Of a DNA stretch of 64,000 nucleotides, positions 37,581 through 52,100 are shown piece by piece. The position numbers and the translations under genes were made by a program. The stretch is from assembly GCA_019614645.1 (NCBI GenBank), contig JABWDB010000013.1, forward strand, positions 3,710,501 to 3,774,500, in the 5' to 3' direction. Numbering within the stretch: position 1 is the first letter of the stretch; each line of letters opens with the position of its first letter. The notes under the pieces were generated by a model. That model was not told the origin of the DNA, searched no databases, and worked only from the letters and a program-made list of their open reading frames with translations. This DNA is from Stratiolaelaps scimitus (Eukaryota > Arthropoda > Arachnida > Mesostigmata > Laelapidae).

Positions 37581-39571
37581 GATCGATGATTTGCAGTGAG
37601 ATTCTGACGTCACGCTCGAACCGTCATCGGGTGCACTGTGTCCGTTGAAACGCTGACACGCTATGACCAAGCATAATCACTAGGCGACAGATTTGCAGGC
37701 GGAACATCGGCTGCACTTGTACATGCAAGATTGCACTGTAGGAGTCAACACGAGCAACACACGATGCAGGTAATCCCTCCAGCGACTGATGTTGATATCA
37801 CTGAGAATGTTCTGGCGTGATCTTGGCTCATAGCAGATCGCTGGCAAACGGTGTCAGTAGCCCTACACGACGCAATAATAAGATCAGCACGTCACCGATT
37901 GATCCGATGAGTGTACCGACATTTTAGCAACACCAGCACAACACACAGACACGTCCGCGTTCGTTCCAACCCGTAACGCGCATAATACTACTGTAATAAT
38001 AATAGTAGTAATTATAATAATGCCAGTGGCGTTGTAACAGAATGGTAAGGATCACCCTGCTTGCATGAATGGCCCGCTCCCTCCAACACTAGCAGTAGTC
38101 TCGCCACCAGCTAAAGGACCCCCCTAATATAGCTGAGAGAGACTTTGAGCAGGACGACATGGGTATCGCTCTGTTCGAACAGAGACAGCAACGTCCAAGA
38201 TCAGCAATGCAACCAACGATTGCGTCAGGGACTCCATAGTTGTCGTGGTGCCGGCGGACCGTTGTTGTCGTGCGGTAGCGCCCCCTGGTGTGCGCGCGCG
38301 CCCATCTTTAAATACCCGTTGAGGATGGCTTATAAGGCAAATTGAGTTGATTCCATTTGATCGATTCATTCCGACCCCCCCCCCCCCCTTTGGACGCTTG
38401 TGCCGTAGCTATCCTGTGGGTAGATGCTTCATCGCATGCATGGTGGTCAAATTAATAATGAAAGATTTAGTACGTGTTGGGCCAACGCGCGAGCATTGCT
38501 CACAGACGATCTGTGTGCGAATGCGATACCCGCCAGACGAGTGTTGCCCAATTGTCAAAACCTTCGCAAAAGGATGTTCAAAGATTTTGTCATGGACACC
38601 ACTGCTACAATTACTAATACTAAATTTGGAATTCGGTAGCCTCGTACATCAAACTTGGTTATCAGCTCTGTAGACTGTTGCTCACGCGGCATGTGTCGAA
38701 GACGGCATTTATTAGTTAAACAAAATGTAAATTTGAGCTCCGATTCTTCTAACGATTACAATGCCGTATTTATACTCGGTGACAAGTCCTGGATACAAGC
38801 TGGATACATGCCCTTCTAATAATGGACAAACATTGTCAAATTGTAGCCAACAAGTGTTTTGTGTGTATGTACACATTCGATTTTCAGAGCAAAGCCGATA
38901 AGCCATCGAGTTCGTTTCGGATCTTGAAAGTATCGTTCATTTCATTGAGCGTATCGCAATTCTCTGTTCACAAGAACGTTCGATCGAATGCTCTGCCTTC
39001 GAAGTTTGGCGAAACCCGTATGGCGGACTGCTGGGGAGAAAATGCGATAGTTTTATCCTTAGAAATTCGTCGACTTCTTGAGTGTTTTTGTTGGGCATTT
39101 ATGGCGACGGAGCATTACTACCACAGACTGTACTGTAACATTACAAGTGTGGCATAGAAATAATATAATAGTTACCATCATTATCATCATCGCCAAAACT
39201 AACATATCACAATGATAGGTATTGTGTCAACCTGCAATGTGAATGGATCGATGAATGAATTAATTAATTGCAGTATTAAGAAAACGTTTAACAGGGTTCT
39301 AGAATTGCTAGTCCCTGGCCACACTATATGGCGATGCATTTATATGCGATTGCGCAAACGTATGTAAATAAACGGTAAATAAACGCGTTAGTGGCCTTTA
39401 AAAACAGTTCACAAAATACTCGCTAATAGCAGCTTCAACTCATCGTCACTTGTGTCAAAGCTTTAACTTCGATACAGCAGAACTTACAAATATCAGCGAG
39501 CATCCAGCTGTACAGTGTTAGGTTAAATACTTGGCCTTAGCCTTTACTTACAGAGAGATACAATGTTTTTG

Positions 39572-39734
39572 CGAGCTGACCCTCAGCTGTTTCCCTATGT
39601 GACAGGCCTCAGCTCTTAACCTTTTAGGTAAGGAAGAGAATAAGCAAAGGTGGCCCCGACAGGTCCTCATAGTAATACCTAAAAGGTTAAGAGCTAAGGC
39701 CTGTCACATAGGGGAACAGCTGAGGGTCAGCTCG
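39572..39734. repeat. Foldback element: 59-bp inverted repeat, 45-nt loop
   Basis: Arms 39572-39630 and 39676-39734 are reverse complements at 57 of 59 positions, beginning CGAGCTGACCCTCAGCTG and ending CTTTTAGGTA. Weak pairing continues about 7 nt outward across a one-base bulge. The arms are normal-complexity sequence, so this is not a simple-repeat artefact. It could be a foldback or MITE-like element, a hairpin-RNA source, or a recent inverted duplication. It borders a 100-bp (TA)n tract. Confidence 0.95.
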
Positions 39735-39740
39735 AAAAAC

Positions 39741-39743
<3 letters not shown>

Positions 39744-39831
<88 letters not shown>

Positions 39832-39862
39832 TATATATATATAGAGAGAGAGAGAAAGAGAG
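39744..39862. repeat. (TA)n tract followed by (GA)n
   Basis: Roughly 49 TA units with one GTAC interruption near 39827, then about ten GA units. It directly abuts the right arm of the foldback. Confidence 0.9.
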
Positions 39863-40130
39863 AATTGTTACTTCGGGCGATGTCGGCGGTAGTCGGACCT
39901 CTAGGGCACGGCCGTGCTCCACAGAGCTCCAAACGATCGTCCCATCCCATAGCGCTCATTCCGTGCTGTGCTGCGAGTTACTATGGTAACGTTTGACTCC
40001 GAGACCTCTCAGTTATATACGCGTAACACATACGTGTATACATCATGAGTGTGCATCCTGCCGGTCGTAGTTGAGCCCGGCACAGCTGACCTCTTTTGGT
40101 GAACTCAAGTCAACTCAATCACGAAGAACA

Positions 40131-43100
40131 ATGTTTATTTATCTTAGCAAAAAGGTGGGTGTTTGTTGTTTGAAGCGCTTCTCAGAGTGCGTATGCATAT
40201 GCCAATGTGTAAATACTGTGTCATCAAAGCTCACGTTGAGAATGCAGATGGTCGATATATATATATATAATAACGAGTCTTGCACAGTATGTTGCTATAC
40301 AGATAGTCTCTAGATAAGAGAATGGTGACATAGGTAATACGACATAGATGGTCGGGATCTGGAGCCACGAGATGGAAGAATATTTAAAACATGTTTTTCT
40401 CTTCATCGAAAAAGCTCATTGTGTTTTTGTTGTGTAGCATGTCGAATGTAGCATCTATTGAATGGAGGTAATAAGGGATAACGTCTCACTTAATGAATAC
40501 CTAAACCTTTCTCGTTGGAACTGAGGAAGAGTCCACTGGAAATATAGAGGAGGCATGGAAAACGATTGCATGGAAAACTTATAATGGGACAAATCTCATC
40601 AATTCTAAATGTACGATGTTCTGACCCTTTTGAAACGCTTTCGTACAGATAGCGATTCCCAACCAGGTGAATCTGCGTTGTATTTCGTGGAACGCCGAAG
40701 ATGGTCATATCGCCGTCGGCGGCGACGAAGGCCTTCTCAAAGTACTTAAACTAGAGGCATCCAAAGAGGGGCTCGTCGCCACCTCAAATCTCTCCATGAA
40801 TCAGACCCTGGAGGGACATAATGGTGTGTATGGCATGGACAGCGCTTGACACGAGTCGTCTCGTCTCTTATAAGGCAATATTGTATCGATAATATATCAA
40901 AAAGCATTTTCCTTTTATTTCAAGCGATCTAGTACCTGATCGATTATTATCCTGAATATAAATATGGTGATAGCTGATATATAGTTAATGTCGTTCCTTT
41001 ATCATATTGGCAACAAAACATGCGTTGTGCCCTGTTATCTACACCACAACAAGGGGAATCTGTTCTGTGGAAACAGAGTTCTATCTCATTAGACTTCAAG
41101 TCCAACTATAAGCATATGCTTATATACGTAATTTTTAAACATGAACAGTGTGAAACAAGTGTGATGATGATACTTTGTTATTCTTGAGTATAGCCTTAAT
41201 AAGTAATTCTATGTAGAGTTTTACGTAACTGTTCTATTTTTTAAATTCGACTCAACAAGATATATACTATGTCTGCTTATGTTGTGTTCAGCTGGTTGTC
41301 AATTGTTGTTGGCCCATTTCCTACGGACTTACACGTACCTAAATGGACGACCTATTTGCTAGGCCAATTTAGATCTACGTTTCCCCTTCAGCAATTAATA
41401 TTTCTTCTTGTCCATATAATTGTCGATCTAAAATTTTATAATTTCCCTCGTCATACAGGTTCCGTTCAGTTAATGGTGTGGAACGAGAAACACCAGCGTC
41501 TAACCACCTCGGACTCATCGGGTCTAATCATTGTATGGATGTTGCATAAAGGCGCCTGGTTTGAAGAAATGATCAATAATAGAAACAAAAGTGTAGTCAG
41601 AGGAATGGCCTGGTCAGGCGACGGACAGCGGATCTGCATCATCTACGATGATGGCGCCATCATTGTTGGATCCGTTGACGGAAACCGCCTCTGGGGAAAA
41701 GAGCTCAAAGGGGTCTCGTTACAGCTTGTTGAGGTAGGTGGAGGACGTTGGGACACTGCTAATGTAAAATCGAACCATAAACCAGACAAGAATCGCTTGT
41801 CTGACCTTTTTACTGTCTGTGTTCACCTAGAGCCTACTAGACCGGTAAGGTGACCAACAGGGTCTTTCATGTCGAATAGCGTGTATGAAAAAAACAACTT
41901 AGTCATAAATGCCGCTTGCATACTTCCTACTAAATTCGGTGTAGGAGCATAAGATAAGAATATTTTGTAACTTGATCGGTATTATAGGCGGTAGAGTGTT
42001 TGATACTTAATACGCCCCCTTGTATAACATAACAAAACATTTGCGGTTTATTTACGGAACTGCAGTTTTAACAATGCTGCTGTATAGGCGTAGGAATAAT
42101 ACGAGATATATTAATGATCATTTTATGGTACTCCTCACCGAGAATCGACATTCAGGTTTCGCTTGCGGTGACTATGAATCTCGAATTGACTGACTAGGGA
42201 GCTTTTTGAGACGTATCTTGTCGCATAGATGTCTTTACTAGAAATCTGAAGTTTCTTCTTGAGGAATATAGGTGTGGTGTAAAAGTTAGATACATATAAA
42301 TAGCAATGTGTTAAGTTAGTGTCTAACATAGTTAATAGTCATTACTGATTTTAGCCTGTTTAACATATTTGTAGCAAAAGTGTGAATTTTTTTTGCGAAA
42401 TGTTTGCCTACGTAATTTTGCCTGCCTTGGCACATTGCGGTGGAGTGAATATTTTCACACTTAAATTGGCTCTGTAGAATCGATTGGTGTATACCAGATT
42501 TTGGCACGAATAACAGAGGTAGATCGAGCTGTCACTAATACTGAAAATTCCGTAAATATCTAGTTTGATAATTTCATGGCTTTAACTTTGACCTAGGTTA
42601 TTTTCCACTGTTGACCATGATACGGATCGGTGCCGCTGTGTAGCCTTACTTCAATTATTGTTGTTCCGTTGCTGTTACGTTGGTTATGGTGGACTTAGCA
42701 GGGCTCGTCTTCAACAGACCCATGTTACGGCTGGGCAATGTCAACCACGATTTGAGCGAACCACGATTTCTAGACATCGAACCGACGATGACAAATCGCG
42801 ATTCTTCTATTCGTGGCTTGTTCGGAAACTCCACCCAAAAACACGTGCATTAGCCACCCACAGGCCATGCCGCCCACACCAGACCTATACTGCAAAAGCC
42901 ACTTCAGACTTTTTAAGAAATCGGCAGTAATCTATTGTGACTAAATCGATGTCGTCTTAAAAGGCCAGGGTACAGTCGTTCTATTTCCTATTGAGACTTA
43001 GAGTAGATTCGGGTCAAAGCATACAGTTCACAAAGTGAACACTATATTATTGGTTCGGGCAAGAACTCTCTTACAGGAACTCTCTTACCTTTTGGCAATT

Positions 43101-46100
43101 TATTAGATATTATATTACTATTTATTCTTTGTTGCATGACCTTCGCTCGAATCGATAGTGAATAATGGCTTAGATTCAAAGTACGCTCCAGTCACACAAC
43201 ATATATATATAAATTGTCAGAGTGCAACAAATGTAAATTCCATATTATACTTATGTGGATTTGTTTTGGGCATCTTTCAGTGGTCGGCTGACGGCAAATA
43301 TCTCCTATTTGGGCTACGTTCAGGAGAAATACACATCTATGATCAAGGTGGAAATTTTGTCGTAAGTAGAGTGTCGCTATTAGTGGTTCCATCATCAGCA
43401 TAAAAACCCTTTAGCAACCCATGCATTTGTGTTCATAAATTAATGCCAATCCAAAAAGAGCCTGATGAGTCATACTGAAGCTAAGCATAAATTGGTTGTC
43501 CCGGCCCGAACCTCAGTCAGAAGCGAGACCAATATGCTACAGACGTGCAGAACTAACATATCACATATCCTTCAAATGTCTTCTTGACATAGATGCTAAT
43601 TTCGACTTTCCGATATTTTATTATCTGAATGCGCTAATTATATGCATTGAAATAGTCGAAGATGAGCGGGATTCAGCCAACTCCAAATTCGAATATCGTC
43701 GAGATCAAGTGGCATAAACGGGGGCCAATTGGAGAGCGACCCGGTGGAGGCATTCACGAAGCAGAGGTCCCCAGCCTCGCGATCGCAACTGATGAAGGAC
43801 ACATCCAACTTCTCAAGAAGGAGGTCGATCCCTGTGAGCCCACTGTCGAATGACATAGAACATACCACCGTAGTAATCCTCGAGGTTATACTTAACAGTA
43901 TAGTTTTACATTGTAGACAGAATTGCAAATATGGCTAGTTACGACTGCCAAGATTCCCCTATGAATTCGAAGAAAGAAGGCTCTCTCTCAAAAGCAGCGG
44001 ATTAATGTTAGTGCTGCATCGCAGATTGAGAGACAGTGGTATATTTACAACGGATAGCAATCCGCGCTTTGCGTTACTTCGTGATTTGTTCGTGTCATTG
44101 CATAATTGGTGATTATAATTAGTATCATTGGTGAGCACGATTACCGCCAAAGACCAATTGGTATCTCTGTTTCGTTGAAGCGATTACTAAACCGCGTATT
44201 ATATATCTGCATTGCTGTGTTTTTGCTCGCGAAAGCGCCAATATTGATCGATTGCGATATGATAATAACGGGTCTGGAATGGTCACCATCGGGAAACATG
44301 GTCGTCGCCATCGGCAGACTTCTCCAGGCCCGCGAACCCGATCGGAAAAATGTCATTAAACTGTTCAGTAATCAAGGGCAGTATTTGCACACGCTTGTCG
44401 TGCCTGGAAAACAGATCACAGGTAAGTGGAGAGGTCAATGACAACGCTTCAACGGTTTTCCGACGCCGAGTTTTAGTGTTGTTGCTTCGAATTTGTCTAC
44501 CTGTTCTTCAGGGCCGACTTGCCCCGGCTTTGAGCAGGGAACGAAGACTAGACAACTGAACGTGAGAATGTTCTTATACTCGATATTGTGGTAGTTTAAA
44601 CAGCTTGGTCGTTGCCTGGGAAAAAAAGCCAGAGGCCACAGGTTGAAAACCCAGCCCTGAGACATACTCAGTCAACCTGAATCATTAAATAAACAAGGTA
44701 CGAAGATAAACCCGCATACGAGAGCATCCAGTTCATCCTAGATATTATCGACTTAGATACATTTTTAGCTTTAAATTCTTAAATTAGCCATTCACATACT
44801 AAGTCACCTTCTTTCGCATGCTCGTCTTCACATCTCTCGGCGATGAACCTGAACGCCCACTGAAGGCTGCACATGGGAAGGAAGCGGGCTGCGGTTAGCC
44901 GTCAGCGTGGACTCGTTCATCTATTTCGTGAACGTTCGCCCCGATTACATGTGGTGTTATTTCGCTGACTGTGTCCTGTTCACGCATTCGAAGCCAGATC
45001 GGGCGGAACAATGCTTCACAATTTGGGATACCCGCAACGGACAGGTGGGGACGGCTCTGAGCCACTTTTCACGCACGATTCCCTTTGGGGGCAACACCCG
45101 GACATGTGGTGTATACTGGCAACTTTCGAAAAATGTCTATTGGTTTTATCATTGTAATGGAAAACTCTGAACGTGAGAGAGGAACATAGATTGCGTGTTA
45201 CTTTCGAATTGCGTCTCGTATTGAATTATTGTGCGACTTATGCTTTTGCAGAAGTACACCAACTTTCGAAAGGGTGTACTAGTGATGGCCGCCTCGAAGG
45301 ATCATGCCGCTGTGGCAACACGGAACCAGGCTGGCATACCAGATCAGGTTTGTGTGCGCGTTGCGGCGTTCATTGCGGCTCACGAAGAGGGACGGCTCGG
45401 GCAAAAGCTCGTCTCGACGTAGTGAGGCCAGTAACTCGTTAGATCAAATGCCACTCAGCATTCGGATTTCCGTTATTGCTATAAGCGTGATTTTTTTTGT
45501 CTTGACCTTTTGCTCTACAGAGTTTTACTGAGGAATGCCGTACTATGCTATTTGCGAATGGCGACTATGGGAAATTGTCTTCGTACACAATTTCATGAAG
45601 TTCATCTACATATGTATGACACAATAAATAATTGACTCGTGTAATATTCTCCCTCCAGTTGCCGGGTCTGTCGGGCATACCTCGCACAATATCAGCATTT
45701 TGTGTCAAATGTCTACTTTGGCTTTTCATCTTTCAGTTTAACATCGAAGTGTGGGATAATATCGGCGCCCTGGTGGACCAGGTGATCGTGGAAAGTGAGC
45801 CAGTCTGTATGGCCGTATGGGGCGACGTTGTAGCTGTTGCCTCACACTGTGATTTGTACGTTTGGCAGTTTCGAGATATCAAGCAGCGGGTGGAAGCCGA
45901 ACGGGGAAAGTCTCAGCAGCCTCAGCAAAGGTAAATCACAATATACAGCTATTAGTTCAATACACAAATACGATGAGAGCGTAAATGGCACAAATCTCTT
46001 ATGAGAAAGAGATCTGTGCCATCTACTCATTGTCAGTACGAGCCCATGTGCCAAAGTGGTCTCCACACTGCGCTTTTTTGGCATTTTGTCTTCTTACTCT

Positions 46101-49100
46101 GAAAAGAACACCTCTCCCTATTCAACTTCATGCAGTGGTGGTAGCTTAGTGTAGCGTACGGGAAGTTGCAAATTTCTACGCCTAACTGTTTCCCTCTTAA
46201 AATCCATCGATTAACTAAGCTCTTGTACTGATACCATGGGTAAAAAATGGGTGAAAATCCTACCACAGGGTATGAAACAGACTCTTCTTCTGTTCTGGGC
46301 TCTTCTAATTTTACAGTAGAATCACGAAGATTTCGGCTGCTGAGAACGACTCGAAGTTTGCTCTGACAAATACTCAGGAGGAGATTTGCTGTCTCGCTGC
46401 TGAAGGAGGGGCCCTTGTAGTGGTCAGTATTGAATTATTTATGATTGTGTGGTCTTCTTTAGTCCAAATCTGAAGTCATTTCATTCCGCCAGCGAATAGA
46501 TAGATTTCGTTTTCACAAGCGAGTACTAAATATATAGCGGTGAATTAACTCAGGTCCATCATACCTGATTGTATTGCTGAAGCAAACGTTGTACTACGTT
46601 AAGCTTGGTAACATACGAGGCTAGGCTTTCTTAGGGTAGGTTTGACCGAGCAAGACACTGCTTGTCATGTTAGCCTAGGGTGTAGCTTGCTAATGTCACC
46701 CGAAATGGTAGAACAATCTAAGTTAACTGGTCGAATAGCTGTTTTTCGCAGAGTTTCTCTAACAACAATGCAAAACATAACGTGAATCGATGTTAGGCGT
46801 TCGAGTCGGGTCTAGTCAAACGGTACACGCTACCCAACGTGTCACTGTCACACAAGTACAATCTCACAGTGCGTCCGAAGATGATTGCCCTCAACTGCAA
46901 TAGCACGTAAGCGTTAATGATTATTGTATATAAAGTGAACGTGTCATCCACGTCTGTTCGTGGATACGTTACCTTGTAACAGGACAACATCTCACTTACT
47001 TGGTGCAGATTTAATCTTGGTTTAATATTGTACGTTGTAGCACGGCTATGGTGGGTGACTCTATCGCATGCTATGGGCTATATTGATACTGGCATACAAT
47101 CTTATTCATATTCGGCGTCCAACTCTTTCCCAATTAGAATTATGTCGATCATTGACATGTCTGGCAATCTGAATCTGTACGAGATCGAGGCGGACTCCGG
47201 CAAGGCGAAACAAATGGATTTTCAACGCAGAGACGTATGGGACGTTCGATGGGCCTGGGTAAGTAGAATTCACGAATGGGCAAGTGTACGAGATTGTCGA
47301 AACGCGCCAGGAACAGACACAGCGCCACTCCGATAACCGCATGTGTCGAAACTACTGCGAGACTGCACGATCCCAACTAGCCTCGGCCATATTTAATCTA
47401 TTAATTAATTAAATTATTAATGAACGTTTACCATTTGTCAGATGAAAACGCCTATAGTGTTAGGTCACCGATAGGTTACGCATTAAAAAGCGTGTTCCTT
47501 TTTAATCGACTAGATGTACGCCAGGTTGAAGAATAGCACCCTTATACAGGATTGCGGTTCCTTTTTTGAACACCATAAGAATTTGTTGATGCCATCTATT
47601 GCGTCGATCCAATCGGAGGCGTTCGTATTGTAATGCTTGTTGATTTTACCAGGATGAGCCAGAACTCTTCGCCTACATGGAAAAAACGCGTCTGGTGGTC
47701 GTCCACAGGCTGGAAACTGAGGATGCCTCAACCTGCTCGGGATATATTTGCTCTATTGAGCAGCTCCGTGTCAAATGTGTTCTTCTCGACGACATTTTAG
47801 CCGCACCTCAGCAAGTGCTGTCCCTTAAGAGTCATATCGTTGTGGAGGACACGTGCTTGTTGAAACAGCTAACAGAGCTTCTTGAGCGGGCCACAATAGC
47901 TGACGTCGTGCAGTTCGTCGAAGATAACGACTCGAGCAGCATCCTGTGGTGAGAGTCTTCAATTACCCTGATTGATTTGCAGCTAATTAATAGAATATGC
48001 GTCTTGTTCGTTCTCGTCAACTGTAAGTAGCAACTGCCAATATAGAGCAGAACAATTTTGTATAATTCGCATAATTATTATTATTATTATTAGGGTGAAT
48101 CAAATATGCACCACATGGTTCAGTTGACGGACGTCCCTTTGGGTGCATTAATAGTCCTTGCTAAATGGTCACTCGAAACTTTGCTTTTAGGCGTGAAATG
48201 GCTAAGTACTACATGATTTCGGGCGATCTCGATGCTGCAGAAATGGCGCTGGTTCGTGTACGAGACTGGGACGGAGTTCTGTTTTGTCGCCGAGTAGCGA
48301 AACTTGGCAGTCGGGAGATTCGCGGAGCCGAGGTGCTGGCCTACTTCGATCAGTTCGACGATGCCGAACAGGCTTTCATAAACAACGATAGGGTGTAAGC
48401 GTTCGAGTGTGCCGTAGAGACTAGAGCACAATGACTACGGTGTGGACACGTGCCACTCGGTTGTCCTTATCGGGTTATGTACCTTTGGTATTGGCAAAAA
48501 TAAGACAAAAATCTGAAAGTAGGTTGTCCATGCACAGGCAATTGAATTAATCGAAGCAAGTAATGCCTTGCAATTTTCGAAGCATGGGGGGGTGGGGGTG
48601 AACCTGGGAATTGAGTGAGATCCTGGCTTTATAAATGAGTAGCACACTCCGCACTCGCTAGTCACTATTGGCTGGGTGAAAGTGGTGCCTCATGCACTCC
48701 CGAGACCGTCCATTAAAAAAACTAATAGAATTTCTTTATAATGAGCCTGCCAGATCCCAAAGGGCAATCCCCTTGGCGGTTATAGAGGCCTTTTTCGACC
48801 TAAGCTGAGTTAGGTTAAAAAGGCCTCCATCACTATTGTATTTAGAGTGAATGAATATAATGTGGATCGTAAGGGACTGAGACATGGATATTGGCTTTAT
48901 ATTTTTGGCGCACAGATCTTCAGTTGATTAGACCGGCGGCACCCGGCAATGTAATGGGGAAACGTTCCATTTAAGATCTGATAATAGACATCTTTTGGGA
49001 TGAGATAATATTTCGTGAGAAAAAACTTGAAAAAGTGCCGAATGCGTCAGGAATGACTCAATGCTGGCAATGGTCCCAAACAGAATATAACCAGGATCAG

Positions 49101-52100
49101 GGAAATCAGAAAATTCGGACGAACTCTCTGTGCTACGCACAGATGGAACACATTCTCTCTATAGTTGTTGAACGGTCGCAATACGCCACAGAAATAGCAT
49201 GCGTTTTTCGTTAGGTAGCTAACTAGTGATACTGATCTATGCCACGAGTGAGCGAGTGCTCATTTGACCTTCTTTGTTTTCTCTGATTCGAAAAATATTC
49301 ACCGAGATTTGTTCAGAGATCTGGCGATAGAGATGTACATCAATGTGGGCAACTGGGAACGCGTCATCGAGCTTGCTCTCACTTCGAACGAGAGTAATGT
49401 GACACTGATTGAGAGCGCATATAATCATCTTGGCCAAATGAGCATGGAAAATGGTCAATGGTAAGTACGTGGTAATGGGCACGCAGCTACCCAAAGAACG
49501 AGAGCTACGTCTGCATTCACTAGTGGCTAGTTCGGATCAAATGCTGGATAAATGGGACTTCGTCCTTGGATATTAATTATCCTATAGAACGAATTGTAGC
49601 ATCTATCTATTAAACTTCATGATGTTGTTTACCAATGGACCGTCAAAGCTATCTAGCAGAGTCCTAATTGGCGGCTATATTAAATATTTAGCTTTAAATC
49701 AAAGAAGGTTGCATAGCACAAGAAAACATTGCGTATAAAAGACATCATCTAATCTTACAGGGAGAAGGCGATCTATTGCTTTGAGAAGTCGCATAATCAA
49801 GGCGGTCTCTCAACTGCTTGTTACATGACCGAAGACTTTGACGGGCTATGGAAGGTCGCTGAAGAAGTATCCGACAAGAAGCTTCTCTTTAAAATTGGCG
49901 AAATGTTCGAGTCCGTTGGCATGTGTGACGAGGCCGTCCATTGTTTCGTTAATGTAAGCACATTTCACATAATACCCGAACCAACAAAGTGTAACGGATT
50001 AATTGAGTTTGCACTAAGTTGCACCGATATATCATCACTGAGAGTCGCCTGTATCGATTGACCTTCGCAAATTGTCTAGATCAGAAATTACGGGGCGAAG
50101 CAGGCAACACAATAAGCTGAAAATAATGCTCAGAGAAATGTGGACATCCTGCGTAGGATACGATACTCGGCAACGAGTGCTCCGTGGTACTCGCTGTGAC
50201 GATCGGCTCCATCGTGTAGGCCCAATAGGCACTAGTCCAGCAGAATGACATATTCGTTCGATAGAGAGGCTTTGAACTCTGCCTCGTCGCACTGGTTTGA
50301 ATGCCGCAAAGGCGCGCACGAAGCCAAGCACTCCTTGTACTCATGGGTTTGTTGAAGTAAGTTAGTTAGATATTTACCTACTTACACGTAGGAGCACGAA
50401 GTACACTCGAATTTCTACTCTGGACGATAACCATAATGCATTTTAAGATCATGTCAAGGGACGACTGACTGATATAAATAGAGAAGTAGCGTTGTCCCCG
50501 ACCACGTTGCTGTGTTGTGTACATGATTAGCCATTTGTGTTTCTGTGGAACGCAGAGTGACGCACACACGCGAGCAATGGAAGTCTGCATCGAACTCAAT
50601 GAGTGGAAAACGGCGATCGAGTTAGCTCGGGATCATGGCCAAGTGGCTGACGTTAGCGGCCTACTTGCCAAGTATGCAAGACAGTTCATCGAGAAAGACA
50701 ACATTCTCTCAGCTGTCGAACTATACAGGTCTGTAGCATTGAGGTAGCGCGGCATATGTATACCTTTCAATGCTTTGCCTGCTTGTCTTGCAAGCGGTTC
50801 GCTATGATGAAGTCGATTTGTATCTAAACAGAGAATTGCATTTACCAGGTCACTGTTGACATATGATGTACGCTGGCTCAGTAAGAGGGTGAGCATTCAA
50901 GGTAGACGTTTAGCCAGTTGATCCTGAATCCAAAATGACGATTAAAATAGTGCGCAAACACGGCTTCTCTGTATCGTTTCGTCTACAGACGAGCCGGCCG
51001 CTTCAAGGAGGCGGCTCGACTGCTAAACGAGCTTGCGCGCTCTGATCGCGTTGGAGGAAGTGTCTTGAGAAAGCAGATCTACGTTCTCGCGGCCATGTTG
51101 GGCGATCAGGGGCGCAGTGCACGAAACAAACCCGGGCCGGAGGGAGCTGCCCAACCGTTGGCCCTCGTCGGAGAAGACAACCTTTGGAGATACGCTCAAG
51201 TAAGTTTCTTTCGTTAACGACCAGTGCTTTGAGCATTCATCCCGGGCCGTATCTGGTTAGAGAATATCTACACCTCTGATGTATCTCGAGTGCTCAATGA
51301 TTTGTAGGTACTATATTAATAGCATGTTTGTGATAAAAAAAACAAAAACTAATCACCGTTTGCAGGCATACCATTTTTTGGCGCTTGCGCAGAAGCAGTT
51401 CTATCGCGAAAAATATGAGCAGGCACTGGTGACAGCTTTACATCTGAAGGAGTATGATGATATCCTCAATGGAGACACGGTCTATCAACTCATCGGTTAG
51501 TGGCTGTTCGTCACGTTTAGATGTACTTTTTCTTTATAATAATAATAGTAAGATAATTTATGCCATCTCAGGATATTCCTCAGGATTTTCCTCCCGACAT
51601 TTTTGGTGATACTGCAACCATTCGGATAACAGGTACCGAGAAATGCCTGAAAAGGGCATCTGACCCATCCGCGAACGAAAGTACAACTCCGAACACTATC
51701 ATAGCAACTATTTATCAACAGGGAAAATCCAGGATCAGTAGAACAGGAAGTTAAACCTAAAATTATAATCTCAGCCACCGGGGTCGTCTCCTGCCTCATA
51801 TGACTTCCAGGACAAATCCTCCCAATGACCCTCTGGGTGCCTGCGGCTAAATTTCACCTATCTCTCTCTCTCTTTCTGTGTGTCCCCTTCACAGCCTTGA
51901 CATCAGTAATGAGCCACGCGTGGGGACACTGCTCACGGGCATTAACGTTCCTTGAGACCAGTGAGGGCTTCTCAGTGTCCGAGCGTGAACAACTCGAGGA
52001 GATGTCGCTTCATCTCTTCTCGAAAAATGTGCCCAAGCAAAACAAGGTGGAGAACGCCGTTTGTCTTAGCTGTGGCATCGCTCTACCTGATGGGTAAGAG

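Larger units (their letters stand above)
37581..40130. other. Shared upstream region of divergent EXD2 and WDR35
   Basis: No supported exon was found. Short frames at 38.1-38.7 kb are unrecognised. A poly-C run lies near 38376-38390, and a (TAA/TAG)n stretch near 37990-38020. The foldback at 39572-39734 and the adjoining (TA)n/(GA)n tract sit about 400 bp upstream of the WDR35 start. Promoters of both genes must lie here, but I see no diagnostic TATA or initiator. Confidence 0.5.

Noticed and set aside
37581..37670. 30-residue N-terminal extension of the EXD2 frame
   Set aside because: It has no ATG (the first codon would be TTG), while MDSTIQRR at 37580 gives the expected anchor and family length.
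39687..39959. Minus-strand frame with a long YIYIYI stretch
   Set aside because: It is a direct translation of the (TA)n microsatellite. The same holds for similar frames at 5.9-6.3, 7.2-7.5, 16.6-16.8 and 17.7-18.6 kb.
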